Origin: Herpomyces periplanetae
Lineage: Eukaryota; Ascomycota; Laboulbeniomycetes; Herpomycetales; Herpomycetaceae
Direction: 5' to 3'
Length of the DNA: 64,000 nucleotides
Assembly: GCA_009733715.1 (NCBI GenBank)
Contig: WMKJ01000060.1
Span: 16,781-80,780 of the forward strand
Every line of letters starts with the position of its first letter. The first letter of the stretch is position 1. Below the pieces are notes generated by a model. The model saw only the letters and a program-made list of their open reading frames with translations, ran no database searches and was not told the DNA's origin. Position numbers and translations under genes: made by a program. Shown piece after piece: positions 1-9,918 of the stretch.

Positions 1-157
1 CGCACGCAGAATTGTTTATCACCCTTTGTAATAGGGTAGTTCAATGTTGGATGAAGTATTTGAATCGCTATTTTAACTCAGTTTAGTTGCGCATTTCCAT
101 TCGTTGGACTTAATTTTTATCACCACTTATATACTTTAGCACCCGGTCCTAGGTGAT

Positions 158-257
158 GTCCCTGTGGCCTAATGGTCAAGGCGTCGGACTTCTACGGGTC
201 GGGGAGGAAGTATCGAGGGATATCCGAAGATTCAGGGTTCGAATCCCTGCAGGGATG
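158..257 (+). tRNA. tRNA-Arg (anticodon UCU) with intron
   Basis: The cloverleaf can be folded by eye. The acceptor arm is GTCCCTG paired with CAGGGAT, with a G-U first pair and discriminator G at 257. The anticodon stem is TCGGA (184-188) with TCCGA (223-227), the anticodon TCT lies at 191-193, and the T arm is CAGGG-TTCGAAT-CCCTG. The A box (165-175) and the B box GGTTCGAATCC (236-246) match polymerase III promoters. A purine-rich intron of about 27 nt (about 195-221) follows position 37, the usual place for nuclear tRNA introns. This is the only tRNA I found in the window. Confidence 0.93.
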
Positions 258-263
258 GGGGTG

Positions 264-273
264 TTTTTTTTTT
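264..273 (+). terminator. Pol III T-tract terminator of tRNA-Arg
   Basis: A run of ten T residues starts seven bases after the tRNA discriminator base. That is the expected RNA polymerase III termination signal. Confidence 0.85.
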
Positions 274-395
274 CCCATACCCCAAATGCGTGGGGGAAGA
301 CGTTTTGCCGACAAAGGTTTGAAAATAAACGGTTTAACTGAAAATGAACAAGTTGAGGAGTTTAGTTTGGCAAAAAGAGTAGGTTGACGTGTACA

Positions 396-1820
396 TTAGC
401 GCAGTACAATGCATGCCCAAGTGGGGGGCTTGAGTTGACCATTGGCCAGGGGGATTCCGATTATTTTGCACGGCTGAGCGCGACAACCCCAACGAAGTGA
501 GCAGGTAAAAGGTTTAGAAGGGGATTTCAACATAAGATACCGATTCAGCGTCTGAAGTTGAGCAGGGGATGATTTAGACACGTTACAGTGTAAGTCACAA
601 TGAGAAAGGACGGGGGCAGTGGATGATCGTGGTGAACGTGTACGAACATTTTGAACAATTTTGCGAGAAACGTAGGCAAAGCGAAAGGGGAGATAAGTTT
701 TGCCACGGTAAACAGGATGACTTGAAAGTGGGCTAAGAACAAAGCAGTGAGATAACTGAGAGGCGATTTTTCGCGAATAAATGAGCATTGTGTTCAAGGG
801 TGTACGCCAGAAGCGTGTACGGCGTGACAGATATTTAGATGAGGTACGACAACAACGTGGAAGTGCCACACCGCTATCATCGCTATCGGAACCTGCATAT
901 GTATGGGAATGGGAGTGTGCGTGGAAGTTCAAAGAATCAGAGGATGATGTATAGTCAAAAGAAGACCAGAAAGCACGGTTACGAGAGAAAGAGTATTCAC
1001 AACCAATAAGGGATTTTAGGCGCCGAGGGGACAAACCTAAAGCGCTAATGTTATGTATGTGATCTGTAACTAAGCGAACGAGAAAGTTTGTAATTTCAAC
1101 GCGTACAACAAGATTAAATGATATACGAGGAAAAGAAGATGAAGGCTTTACAAGTGGAATGACAATGGACAGGTATACAGTTGGACAAGTCGATGAAGAT
1201 AAAGGATTAATAGACAGAAAGCAACGAGGTGATGATGAAAAAGACGATACAGTGGAAGGTGAAAGAGGAAGATTCAAGAAATGACAGTTACCAACACGAA
1301 GGTTTTCACAAACCGAAGGGAAAGAGTCCGATGCAAAGTGAACGGCATGCCCGGGTAAAGGATCAGCAAGACAGGCAGATATTCTTGCTAAATGATGAAT
1401 AGGAAAGTCATGACAAAGTCCGCTAGTACATGGTACGATATTAGTAGTAAGAGCTGTGTTAACGCTAAACGAGGATGACTCTAGTGTATATTTAAGTAGG
1501 GAAGAAAAATCAAGAGTAGCAGAAGATATTATATTGGATAACTGATAAGATTTGGAAGTGGACGATTTAGGACAGCACGGACAGTGAGATTTCATGATAG
1601 CGGGATTAGCTGAATTGATAAAAGGCGAATTCCAAGGTGACCAGAAGGGAAAAGGTAGATGACATTGAGAAGGATTTATGGAAGAAGAGAGACGGAACGC
1701 ACTGGAGAAAAGGGAGAAAACAAATGGGCAGACGGTTTCAAGAGCGAACAATAATGTGGGAAGAATTGACGCAGAGAAATTAAATTGAAAAAGGTAAAAA
1801 AGCGAACAAACATAAGACAA
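396..1820 (-). other. Long CT-rich open frame, coding status doubtful
   Basis: A 474-residue frame without stops reads on the minus strand and overlaps the last 41 nt of gwt1 in another frame. The translation is rich in Ser, Leu, Pro and Phe, and I see no domain, signal peptide or family motif. The minus strand here is strongly pyrimidine-rich, which removes the purine-rich stop codons and gives long frames by chance. Comparable CT-rich tracts lie upstream of several genes in this window. It is more likely gwt1 3' flank, or the leader of a gene beyond the left edge, than a protein gene, but a frame this long deserves a search. Confidence 0.2.
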
Positions 1821-3234
1821 GCATATAAATCGACAAAATGGTAAAAGAGAGTAAACATGAAAAAGAAAGGATATGAGTTGAGAAAGTCAAATTCATCAAG
1901 CCCGTCAACACATTTGCAAGTAAAAAAATTAACATTGAACGATGATTAAAGTAAGATAGGAGAGGACTGATGGTAAGTTCAGTGGAACGAGAAGTAGTGA
2001 TTAAGAATGAGAGGGAGATACATTGGGAGAAAGTTTGAACGAGAGAGTGAAGGATAACCAAATATAGATTGAAGCATGAAGATAGGGAGATGTAAGTAAA
2101 GTTAACCAAGCGACGGGAAGATTGAAATGAGTACGAAGCGGGAAAGCAGTTGAGCAGTAAATAAAATATTACCCAAATGAGAAATCGGTAGAATAATTGT
2201 TTCGGAAACGGATGAGTGGCTGTCGTTGGGATTGATTGAAATGCAAAAATGAGAGAGCCAGCATCACGACCGGCGAGGAACAATGAAGAATACCCGATCA
2301 AAGAAAATATACCTTCCCGGTTTTGGGAAAAAAGTGATGTACGGGGAGCGTGTAGAATAAAGTTTTGTAACGGGGTGAAGTTTAAAAAGAATTGATAAGA
2401 CAAGGCTATAAAGATCGCCGTAAGTAGATCGATAAGACCAGGTATGAAGAATGTAACGAGACGGAACCGACGAGTAATACTATCAATAGCGTAGATAATG
2501 AAAGGAAGACATGCGAGAGTGAGGAAGAAATTCCAGTGAACACCGTATTCGGAGACATGTTCAGCATAATTGGAGACTTTGACCATGAGTAAGCGCAAAA
2601 AGGCTAGAAGAATTAAGGGAATGTTTTTTCGAATGGTTTGTGAAAGTGAAATTTGAAAGTAGTGCCTTCGAGCAGAGACCAAACCGCCAGAAAAGACAAA
2701 ACAACCTACGCCCATGTCCATGAATGATGAACCCCAAGTTTCCACTTTGGCGAATCGACGAGGGAAAATTGGAAAATCAACAGCCAGGATGGAAAAGCAA
2801 GTTAATAGCATCATGGCACCCCTGTAAAGTGAGAGATGTGAGCAACGGGCAGAGACTCTGGATTGGGAAGATTGATAGGGACTGTGAACATTATTAGGAG
2901 GATGATGATGATAATAGGAAAGAGTATTAGAATGGGTTGGAAGTAGAAAAAGCAGCAAAATGATGATGAATAACCCTAAAACAGTAATATGGGAGTAATT
3001 GGAGAGGATGGTAAAATTAAGTAGAGGAAATTGGCAAAATAAAAGTATGTCAATTAAACGAGAAAGTAAATTGTAAGACTGTAAACGAACAAATTTGGCG
3101 GACAAAAGAGAACGAATAAGCAAGCAGATGGGGAAGATTGAGGTAAGTAAGAAAATTTCCCAGACCGGACCACCCGATAAGTTCGACACGAAGTCCTGCT
3201 TAAGCAATTTTTGTTGGTTTGATTGAAGTTGCAT
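1780..3234 (-). CDS. gwt1: Gwt1/PIG-W, GPI-anchor inositol acyltransferase
   Basis: Gwt1 acylates the inositol of glucosaminyl-phosphatidylinositol in the ER membrane, an early step of GPI-anchor synthesis and so of cell-wall mannoprotein anchoring. From the ATG at 3234 the protein has 484 residues, the usual family length. The N-terminus has the family pattern KQDFVSNLSGGPVWEI. Later blocks include FPRRFAKVETWGSSFMDMGV, VSNYAEHVSEYGVHWNFFLT and NREGIFSLIGY, and the C-terminus has LLANVLTGLMNL. Many hydrophobic helices run through the chain. The frame stays open to 3324, but family alignment puts the start at residue 31 of that frame. No intron is needed. The sense strand upstream is CT-rich. 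Confidence 0.93.
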   Translation of the reverse strand: MQLQSNQQKLLKQDFVSNLSGGPVWEIFLLTSIFPICLLIRSLLSAKFVRLQSYNLLSRLIDILLFCQFPLLNFTILSNYSHITVLGLFIIILLLFLLPTHSNTLSYYHHHPPNNVHSPYQSSQSRVSARCSHLSLYRGAMMLLTCFSILAVDFPIFPRRFAKVETWGSSFMDMGVGCFVFSGGLVSARRHYFQISLSQTIRKNIPLILLAFLRLLMVKVSNYAEHVSEYGVHWNFFLTLACLPFIIYAIDSITRRFRLVTFFIPGLIDLLTAIFIALSYQFFLNFTPLQNFILHAPRTSLFSQNREGIFSLIGYSSLFLAGRDAGSLIFAFQSIPTTATHPFPKQLFYRFLIWVIFYLLLNCFPASYSFQSSRRLVNFTYISLSSCFNLYLVILHSLVQTFSQCISLSFLITTSRSTELTISPLLSYFNHRSMLIFLLANVLTGLMNLTFSTHILSFSCLLSFTILSIYMLVLCLFAFLPFSI

Positions 3235-5694
3235 ATTTTGGGAGGTAGGGGAAAAAACTTTGATGACAACAAGAACAAAGGTGTAGCAGGCAAAGTTGAA
3301 GGGGAAATTGACGAACCGGCGCAAGAAGGAAAAAACATCCTCGGACCGTATTAGGTAATGTGGGGGTCCGGAAAAACAATGATACGGGGGCGAGGGAGGA
3401 GAAAATATGGGGACAAGTTAGTGGAAATGGAGAGGGAAGAGAGAATTGATGAAGAACTTACCGGGGAAAACGAGGAGATGGGGGAGGATGCGGGGAGGGG
3501 GTCGACTTCTCGAGAGTAATCGGAATTGAATTACACATTTCTCGGAGCTTAATGAAATGAAAGTAAACAAGTAAAAGCTTACAAGAGGTATGGGCGAAGA
3601 GCCCGTACAAGTAAGATTAAAGTTCACGTAACAAAACATTATAGAAAGCGAGATTTGCGCGCTGCATATTGCACCAAGGTGAACATTTGTTAAGTTAACC
3701 GAAGGGTATTGACGGGTAAATTAAACAAAGTCACAATCTTTGTATCGACTCCCAAGGACCGAGTAAACGAGAGATCAACTTTGATGAAAAGGTTGAAGAC
3801 TCGTTTAGCAAGATCCGTGATTTCTGATGCCGAATACGAACGTTTTCACGTTGGACCCTCACGGATAGAAGTTTACGGTTTTTTTTGGGGGGGTACACGA
3901 GTACACCGCGAAAAAAATTGTAAACGAGAACCGCAGAGCGGTGGGAATTAAAGATTACTCCGAATTTCTCCTTTGACGGATAACATTGAACAATTTTCTC
4001 GAAGAAGGAGAAAAAGTGATTCAAACGGCAAAGAAATGCAGCTTTCAAGCAGTCGACGTATTCCTCGAATCCAATCACCCCATCACCTCGATAAAGGAAA
4101 GAAAAGGAAAAGGAAAGCAAAAACTCGCAAATAGCGCTTAGCTCGCTTAAATTCCACAGAAGACGCAGCCTGGCTTACATAATCGTGGGGAGAATCAGTG
4201 GAGGGGAGTGGGGAAGGAAGGCGCCACATGGGACGGAGGCAAAAGTCGTCTGAAGTTTCCTAGACCGGATTAGGCCTAGACCGGTGGATTTGGGCCCAAA
4301 AAGGGAGGAATGATCTTTATACTTTCCTGATAGGGATAATCCCAACTAATTCACGTTACCTAGGTACAGACGTATAGCTAAACTAGGCAGGAACTACTGT
4401 AATTTAGGGCACGCACGGCGTCGGCGAATCGATTTACCGCGTGGGCCAATCATGGTGCAGCAACTCAAATTTCCCAATTCGGCAATATTTTACTGATTGG
4501 AAGAGGATTTTTTGGCGACCAAATAAGCCTTGAGAGCAGTGCGATTGCGAATGTGGAATTGTTCTTTGCTGCCGTTGTTCGGTTCTCATTGTCGTTGTAG
4601 TTGCAGCCGCCGCTGTCTTCTCCCCGTTCCCCCGTCAAGGCTCACATCCCCTTCAATCCTCCCCAAAACTTTATTTCCCTTGGCTGCTTTTTTTTTGCTT
4701 CTCCCTCTCCCTTTCCGCCGATCTCATTTGCCTTTCACCTCCATCCTTTACTCGACCTTAAAATTCTTCTCTTCCTCACCGCCACTCCAAAACTTCATTC
4801 AATTCTTCACGCCCATCCTACTCATTCATCTTCTCCTTCAAAATCCTGTAACTCGGGATGTTCCAATATCTCCACAACATTCATTGATCTTAATTCTCTC
4901 CTCTTCGAATCTCTGCATACATCCTACCTGTATACACCTACCCATAAAACTTATCACAATCCTATCAACAAACACTCACATTATTTATTCCCTTGCAATA
5001 ATTTTACGTATAACCTTATTCATTTACAAAAGTTAAACTTGCTAATCTCACTACCTTGTCCTCTATTCTACTGGATTTTCCCCCTTCATTCAACACTTTG
5101 TCCAATAATACATCCAACATATTAATCTAGTATTGTTGTAGAATATACCTCCCGTAGCTCCCGTGCCCCATGTTCATTTATCCATTTCTGCTACTCAAGT
5201 ATTCAACTCCATAAACCTTTTTCATCAATTCCATTACATTGATATACTTTCACTTAACATGACTATTTGACATCAATTCCCCCTCGCTTCGTTGCTAAGC
5301 TACCCTTCCATCGCTCGCTACATCATTCCCTCGCCCCTTTCGAACCATTTATTCATTCATTCATTCATCCATCACCCATCACCCATCACCCATCTTCCAT
5401 CATCCATCATCCATCATCCATCCCCCTCTTCCAACTTACTCTAACCTGTTCAGGTAACCGCGATCATCACAACTTTTATTCCCATGTCGTCAGCTCTGCT
5501 AACAAAAATTATAAATAGTCCAGATCACCCACCCGATTTGCCCAGTTCAACTTACTATTCTACTTCTCACTTATAATACACTTTTTCTATTTTAACCACT
5601 TCATTCATAAACATTTATACTTTATCACTTAAAAAATATTCTTCCCTTCATCATCATCCTTATTCTTAACCCCGTCTCTACCCATCATCACAAC
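3235..5694. other. Intergenic: divergent upstream regions of gwt1 and the orphan secreted gene
   Basis: This gap lies between two divergently transcribed genes. The gwt1 side is purine-rich on the plus strand, so CT-rich on the gwt1 sense strand. The 4530-5690 side is CT-rich on the plus strand, which explains the long overlapping frames there. It also holds the CATT/CATC repeat at 5351-5422 and a small EF-hand-like frame on the minus strand at about 4000-4100. I recognise no complete gene. Confidence 0.6.
5351..5422. repeat. CATT/CATC/CACC simple repeat
   Basis: The stretch begins with ATTC units and continues with CATCAC, CATCTTC and CATCATC units. It lies about 300 bases upstream of the secreted-protein start. 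Confidence 0.85.
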
Positions 5695-7138
5695 ATGTTA
5701 CATTATCAATTACACTACCTCTTCTCTCTACTTCTTCTTTCTCCCTTCTCTTCCATCCTCTCTCTTCCCACTCCTCAAATCTCTGTCCGTGATATCGATT
5801 TCAAATTTTCAATTAACAGCTTATCACTTTCTTACTCCAGTACAAATCCTCTTCCCTCATCTTTCCATCTAAACGTTTCACTTCCCCTCCCACCGTCTTC
5901 TTCTCCATCTTCACTTTCTCGTGATATATCGTGTAAATCTACTTGGGAACCCCCATTCTATCCCCAAGGCTGGATTTCTTGTGATCAAAATGAACATTCT
6001 TCCTTATTCTTTCGCTTCTTCGATACCCAATCAACCCCAACAACCAAATTCGGCCTGGCATTAATGGATATGTCTTATAGCCCAACGTACGTTTAAACCA
6101 ATCTCACTTTTTCCTTCCTTATTACCTTACCTCATTTTCCCTTTCAAATCATCTATGTCATTTACTCGTTAACTTCTTTACCACTTAAACTAATTCCCAT
6201 TCGTTCATATATTTAGCTCCGGTTTAATCGTTCAAGAATCTCAAATAACCTTGGAAAAAGATACAATGGTCTCCCCCACTCACCTTTACACTTGTGACAA
6301 TCCCAACGAAACCGGCATCGTCAAATGTCAACTCGCCGACCAATCCTCTCCCAATACTTCATCAGGCTCAATCAGCCCTCTCTTACTCGATGCATCGGAT
6401 AAAAGTATAAGTTTAAATGATGGTTTCATTATCTCTCGAATGAAATTGTTCAATGAATCCATCCCTGCAGGTGGAAGCATGTGTCGTATATCTTTAACCA
6501 TTCAAGATTCGATCATTGGTTCACTCCCTTTACACAGTCAATCTAGAAATGATGGTGGTGATCTCACCGAGCTAACCTGCTCTGGAAGCTGGATTTGTTC
6601 AAGTGATTACTTTGGTTTACCCCAAACCCACTTCGGTTTTGCTAATGCAGCTTGCAACGCCCCAAATATGTTTATCAAGCTTAATTCCCCTAATCCTGGA
6701 CTTGATCAGATAAACTTGGAAATTAGTCGAAAGTTATTCATTTTACCCGAATTAGCCGATTCTGCTACTTGGCCTTCAGAATATTCCTCTCCACCAACTT
6801 ATTATAGTCGTTCAAATTTAATGACTCGACAAGTCGACGAGTCAAATGAATCTCGTTCCATTCTACTCGAAGTCGGAAGTAATATTACCCTGACTTATCC
6901 AAAAGACTACTCCACCGACATTTCTTCAAGTCCTCCTGATAACAGCGCCGCATCTGGTCTTGAATTAGCCTCGACTCATTCAATACCCTCTATAATTACC
7001 TATACCAAGTTATCCGATGGCGTATTAACATGTCCTGAACGACAACATCTTGGATGTCCCTTGGATAAAGTCGCCGCTTCGTGTTGGAAGCAGTTAGACA
7101 ATACTTATCGTTGTCCAACTTTGCCCAAGGGGATGTAA
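5695..7138 (+). CDS. Secreted protein of unknown function, two exons
   Basis: I do not recognise this family. Exon 1 (5695-6086) joins exon 2 (6217-7138) across a 130-nt intron with donor GTACGT and acceptor TTTAG. The junction restores a Thr codon and gives 437 residues. The N-terminus is a good signal peptide: a short polar start, a Leu/Phe core around LFSLLLLSPF, then small residues near SLPTP. No later membrane helix or GPI signal is visible. The mature part has several N-x-S/T sequons (NVS, NET, NES), scattered cysteines, and a Cys-rich end including CPERQHLGCPLDK and SCWKQLDNTYRCP. It is probably a wall or extracellular glycoprotein. Continuous coding character on both sides of the intron makes it convincing as a gene. 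Confidence 0.8.
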
Positions 7139-8130
7139 CCCGTTTTGCCTTTTGATTTAATCCATTTTTGAATTTTGATCCACTCGTAAATTGTCTTGTA
7201 CTTAGTTACAACTTTACACATCGTATATACGAACACACATAACCGCAAGCATATGCCAAAGCAGTACACACCGGACATTTTTGTTCTTTTCAATGTTATA
7301 AAATGTGATATTTAACCGCCCAACTTCTATCGTGAAACTATCAGTTATTGAAATTATAACTACAAGTTTTAAACTGTATTTTCTGCATCAACCTTAACTC
7401 ATTATATTTGTTTCACTCCATACTTAAAGGCTACAAAAGTATACAAAATTTACACACAAGCTACAATGCTTCACGCAATACAAAAGCAATAACCTTGTCA
7501 ACGCCGGTAAGGAAATGTCCACTAAACGCTTTCTGTTAGTCCTCGCATCTCCCATAGTCCGCATACACAATTCAATGCCAACATTTACCCTACACAACCA
7601 GGTTATTCCATACCAATCATTTATAACAAAACCGACGAGAGGCAGTGCACGCGTGCGTACCACCTCGCTGAGTCCAGCATCCAGAAGACCCGGCGAGCGC
7701 ACTCCTACACTCGAGAATTATCCAGCCATACACGCTAGACAACATAAAAGACCACAGCAGCGGAAACGGGAACTTATCAGCTACATGCACCACAATCCAT
7801 CCCCATTTCCGTTTCACGAAAACTTCTCCGCCCCATCATTCGACAACGTTTACACACGGATATTGACCAACGAAGATTCCACTTGTTTTCTTACATGCTT
7901 GACTAGCTAAACTGGACAAACGAATGCTTGCGCACACACCAGGGCGCCAGGGAATGTTTTCGAAAACGCCCGACCCACACAATCTCGATCATATCAAACC
8001 TGCTCACTCTACACACGCTTCACTCAACTACCCTCAGACACTAGAAACATCAAAACGATTAAAACTGCTAAACTAAAAATTTCAAATGTAGGAATACACA
8101 TTACCATTAACTACCATCCTTTATCCACCG
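7139..8130. other. Intergenic between convergent genes
   Basis: This is the shared 3' flank of the secreted-protein gene and cdc20. A 131-codon frame at 7515-7910 and its antisense frames have no recognisable motif or coding character. I see no RNA gene or repeat. Confidence 0.5.
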
Positions 8131-9918
8131 TCATCTCAGTACACCCGCTCCCGTCATACTCGACACTGACTTAACGTTACCCAGATTAGGTACTCCGGCT
8201 TTCTTTTCAAATACTTTCCAAAACTTTAGACTCTCATCAGCCGCCGCTGTTGCAAGCGTCTGTCCATCGGGACTGAGACATGAATGTAGCACACGAGATT
8301 CATGAGCCGGAATTTCAACCTGCTTCACAAGTGACGGATACGCCCAAATACTCACCGAATTAGCCGGAAAGCCAGACGTAGATACAATCTCTTTGTAACA
8401 AGTACTCCATCTCAATGAAGTAACTTGTGACCCAGTATCAATTGAATTTACTCGTGCCCCAGTAATTCCATTCCAAAAATGAATATGTCGATCATTACTA
8501 CCCCCACCCGTTGCAAGTAAATTTAATTGCCATGGGCACCACGCCAATGCTTTCACTGCTGCATTATGATTCGTCTTTGCAAACTTTGGAACGTGCAAAC
8601 TCCTTGCATCCCATACACACACAAGATTATCGTTTCCTCCCGAAGCTAATTGCGATCCATCTGATCTCCATTCCAATCCACAAACTTCTCCAGTATGAGA
8701 TTCCAACGTAGCAACCTTATGCTTTTTAACCCGAACATCATGATTAAACAACCATCCATTACGTGCCCCTGTTGACAGAATGTGCGATGACCATGCTAAT
8801 GTGCTAACTCGACTTTCATGCCCGGACATACTGCGAAGTTTGGTGGACTTTTCAACATCCCAAATTTGAACTTCCCCGGTTCCTAATCCTGCACACACAT
8901 ACGCTCCATCATCACTCCATTTCAACGACGCCACATAAGTATCAGGCGACGTTTCCATTAACATAGTTACACTGGCCGTGTCGGCCGTCCAAACGTAAAC
9001 TGTCTGTCCTAGCCCAATCGCAACTTGATTCCCACACGACCAGTCTAACAAATTAAGATAGTAATCGTCAATTATCCCTGGAGCGTCCAGCACTCTCTCT
9101 GGTGACGTTAAAACTCTACGGCGTTGCTGAGCATCTATTGCTCCCACCGGCCGTAACGGTCGATTATATTGCGAACGTAAATCAATTGGCCTGTTTGATT
9201 CGGGAGGTGCTGGCTTAAATGCAAGAATTCGCGTATTCAATGACACACCACATGCCGAAGCGATCGACGATTCATACGCCATAGAACTGGCCAGAGGTGG
9301 TGCTGTTTGGTATGAATTATTTCTGTTACAATTCCCCCCGTTAATCGTACAATCTGCTTCATTTCCACTCAAGTTATCCATTGATAGATCTGCCCATCCG
9401 TAACTTCTCCCAATGTCAAAAGCATCCGCAGCACCAGCTGCTAACACTGATGATCCAAACCGTTTATTCGTTGTATTAGAGTTATCCGCCGATTTACCAT
9501 TTTCAATCCTTGTAACTCCTACGTTACATATACCCACGCTCGCCGTTCGATTGGGTATGAATCGATCAACAGCATTATACGGTATACGTACACTCGACTT
9601 GGGGCGAATGTTTGATGCAAAGTTTTGTTGAATTTTTCCCGGTGTTTTACTGCCCGTTCCCGTCAATGTCCATTCGGAAATTCCCAAATCAAGACGGCGT
9701 GGTGAACATGTTGCCGTGATATTACTTTTGCCTGATTTCTTAATAGCTGATCGATTAATCGACTGAACAAATGCTGACGACGAATGAATCGACTCCGGTG
9801 TTCCAATGCTACGATTTTGTACGGTCTTAGGTGAAGGTGTCATGGGCATTCTACTTCCAGCTGCCCTAATTGAAAATTGTCTTCCCTTAACGGGCGTACA
9901 AACTTCTACTGCTGCCAT
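8131..9918 (-). CDS. cdc20: Cdc20/Slp1, APC/C activator with WD40 propeller
   Basis: Cdc20 recruits substrates to the anaphase-promoting complex and is the target of the spindle checkpoint through Mad2. The 595-residue frame has no intron. It contains the C-box DRFIPNR (residues 118-124), a Mad2-binding-type segment RILAFKPAPPES (230-241), and seven WD40 blades from about 285 to 575, opening with RVLDAPGIIDDYYLNLLDWS. The wording of that block, plus AIGLGQTVYVW and LSTGARNGW, favours Cdc20 over Cdh1. The N-terminal 200 residues are low-complexity with several S/T-P sites. The last two residues are Leu-Arg, where the family usually ends Ile-Arg, the tail that docks on the APC/C. The upstream sense strand is CT-rich. 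Confidence 0.93.
   Translation of the reverse strand: MAAVEVCTPVKGRQFSIRAAGSRMPMTPSPKTVQNRSIGTPESIHSSSAFVQSINRSAIKKSGKSNITATCSPRRLDLGISEWTLTGTGSKTPGKIQQNFASNIRPKSSVRIPYNAVDRFIPNRTASVGICNVGVTRIENGKSADNSNTTNKRFGSSVLAAGAADAFDIGRSYGWADLSMDNLSGNEADCTINGGNCNRNNSYQTAPPLASSMAYESSIASACGVSLNTRILAFKPAPPESNRPIDLRSQYNRPLRPVGAIDAQQRRRVLTSPERVLDAPGIIDDYYLNLLDWSCGNQVAIGLGQTVYVWTADTASVTMLMETSPDTYVASLKWSDDGAYVCAGLGTGEVQIWDVEKSTKLRSMSGHESRVSTLAWSSHILSTGARNGWLFNHDVRVKKHKVATLESHTGEVCGLEWRSDGSQLASGGNDNLVCVWDARSLHVPKFAKTNHNAAVKALAWCPWQLNLLATGGGSNDRHIHFWNGITGARVNSIDTGSQVTSLRWSTCYKEIVSTSGFPANSVSIWAYPSLVKQVEIPAHESRVLHSCLSPDGQTLATAAADESLKFWKVFEKKAGVPNLGNVKSVSSMTGAGVLR

Noticed and set aside
4530-5125. Two overlapping plus-strand frames of 168 and 174 codons
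   Set aside because: Both arise from a CT-rich stretch with few stop codons; composition is Ser/Leu/Pro/His-rich with no motif, and they lie in the likely leader of the secreted gene.
5325-5345. GGTTCGAAAGG on the minus strand, resembling a tRNA B box
   Set aside because: Flanking bases do not pair into a T stem and no acceptor or anticodon arm can be drawn.
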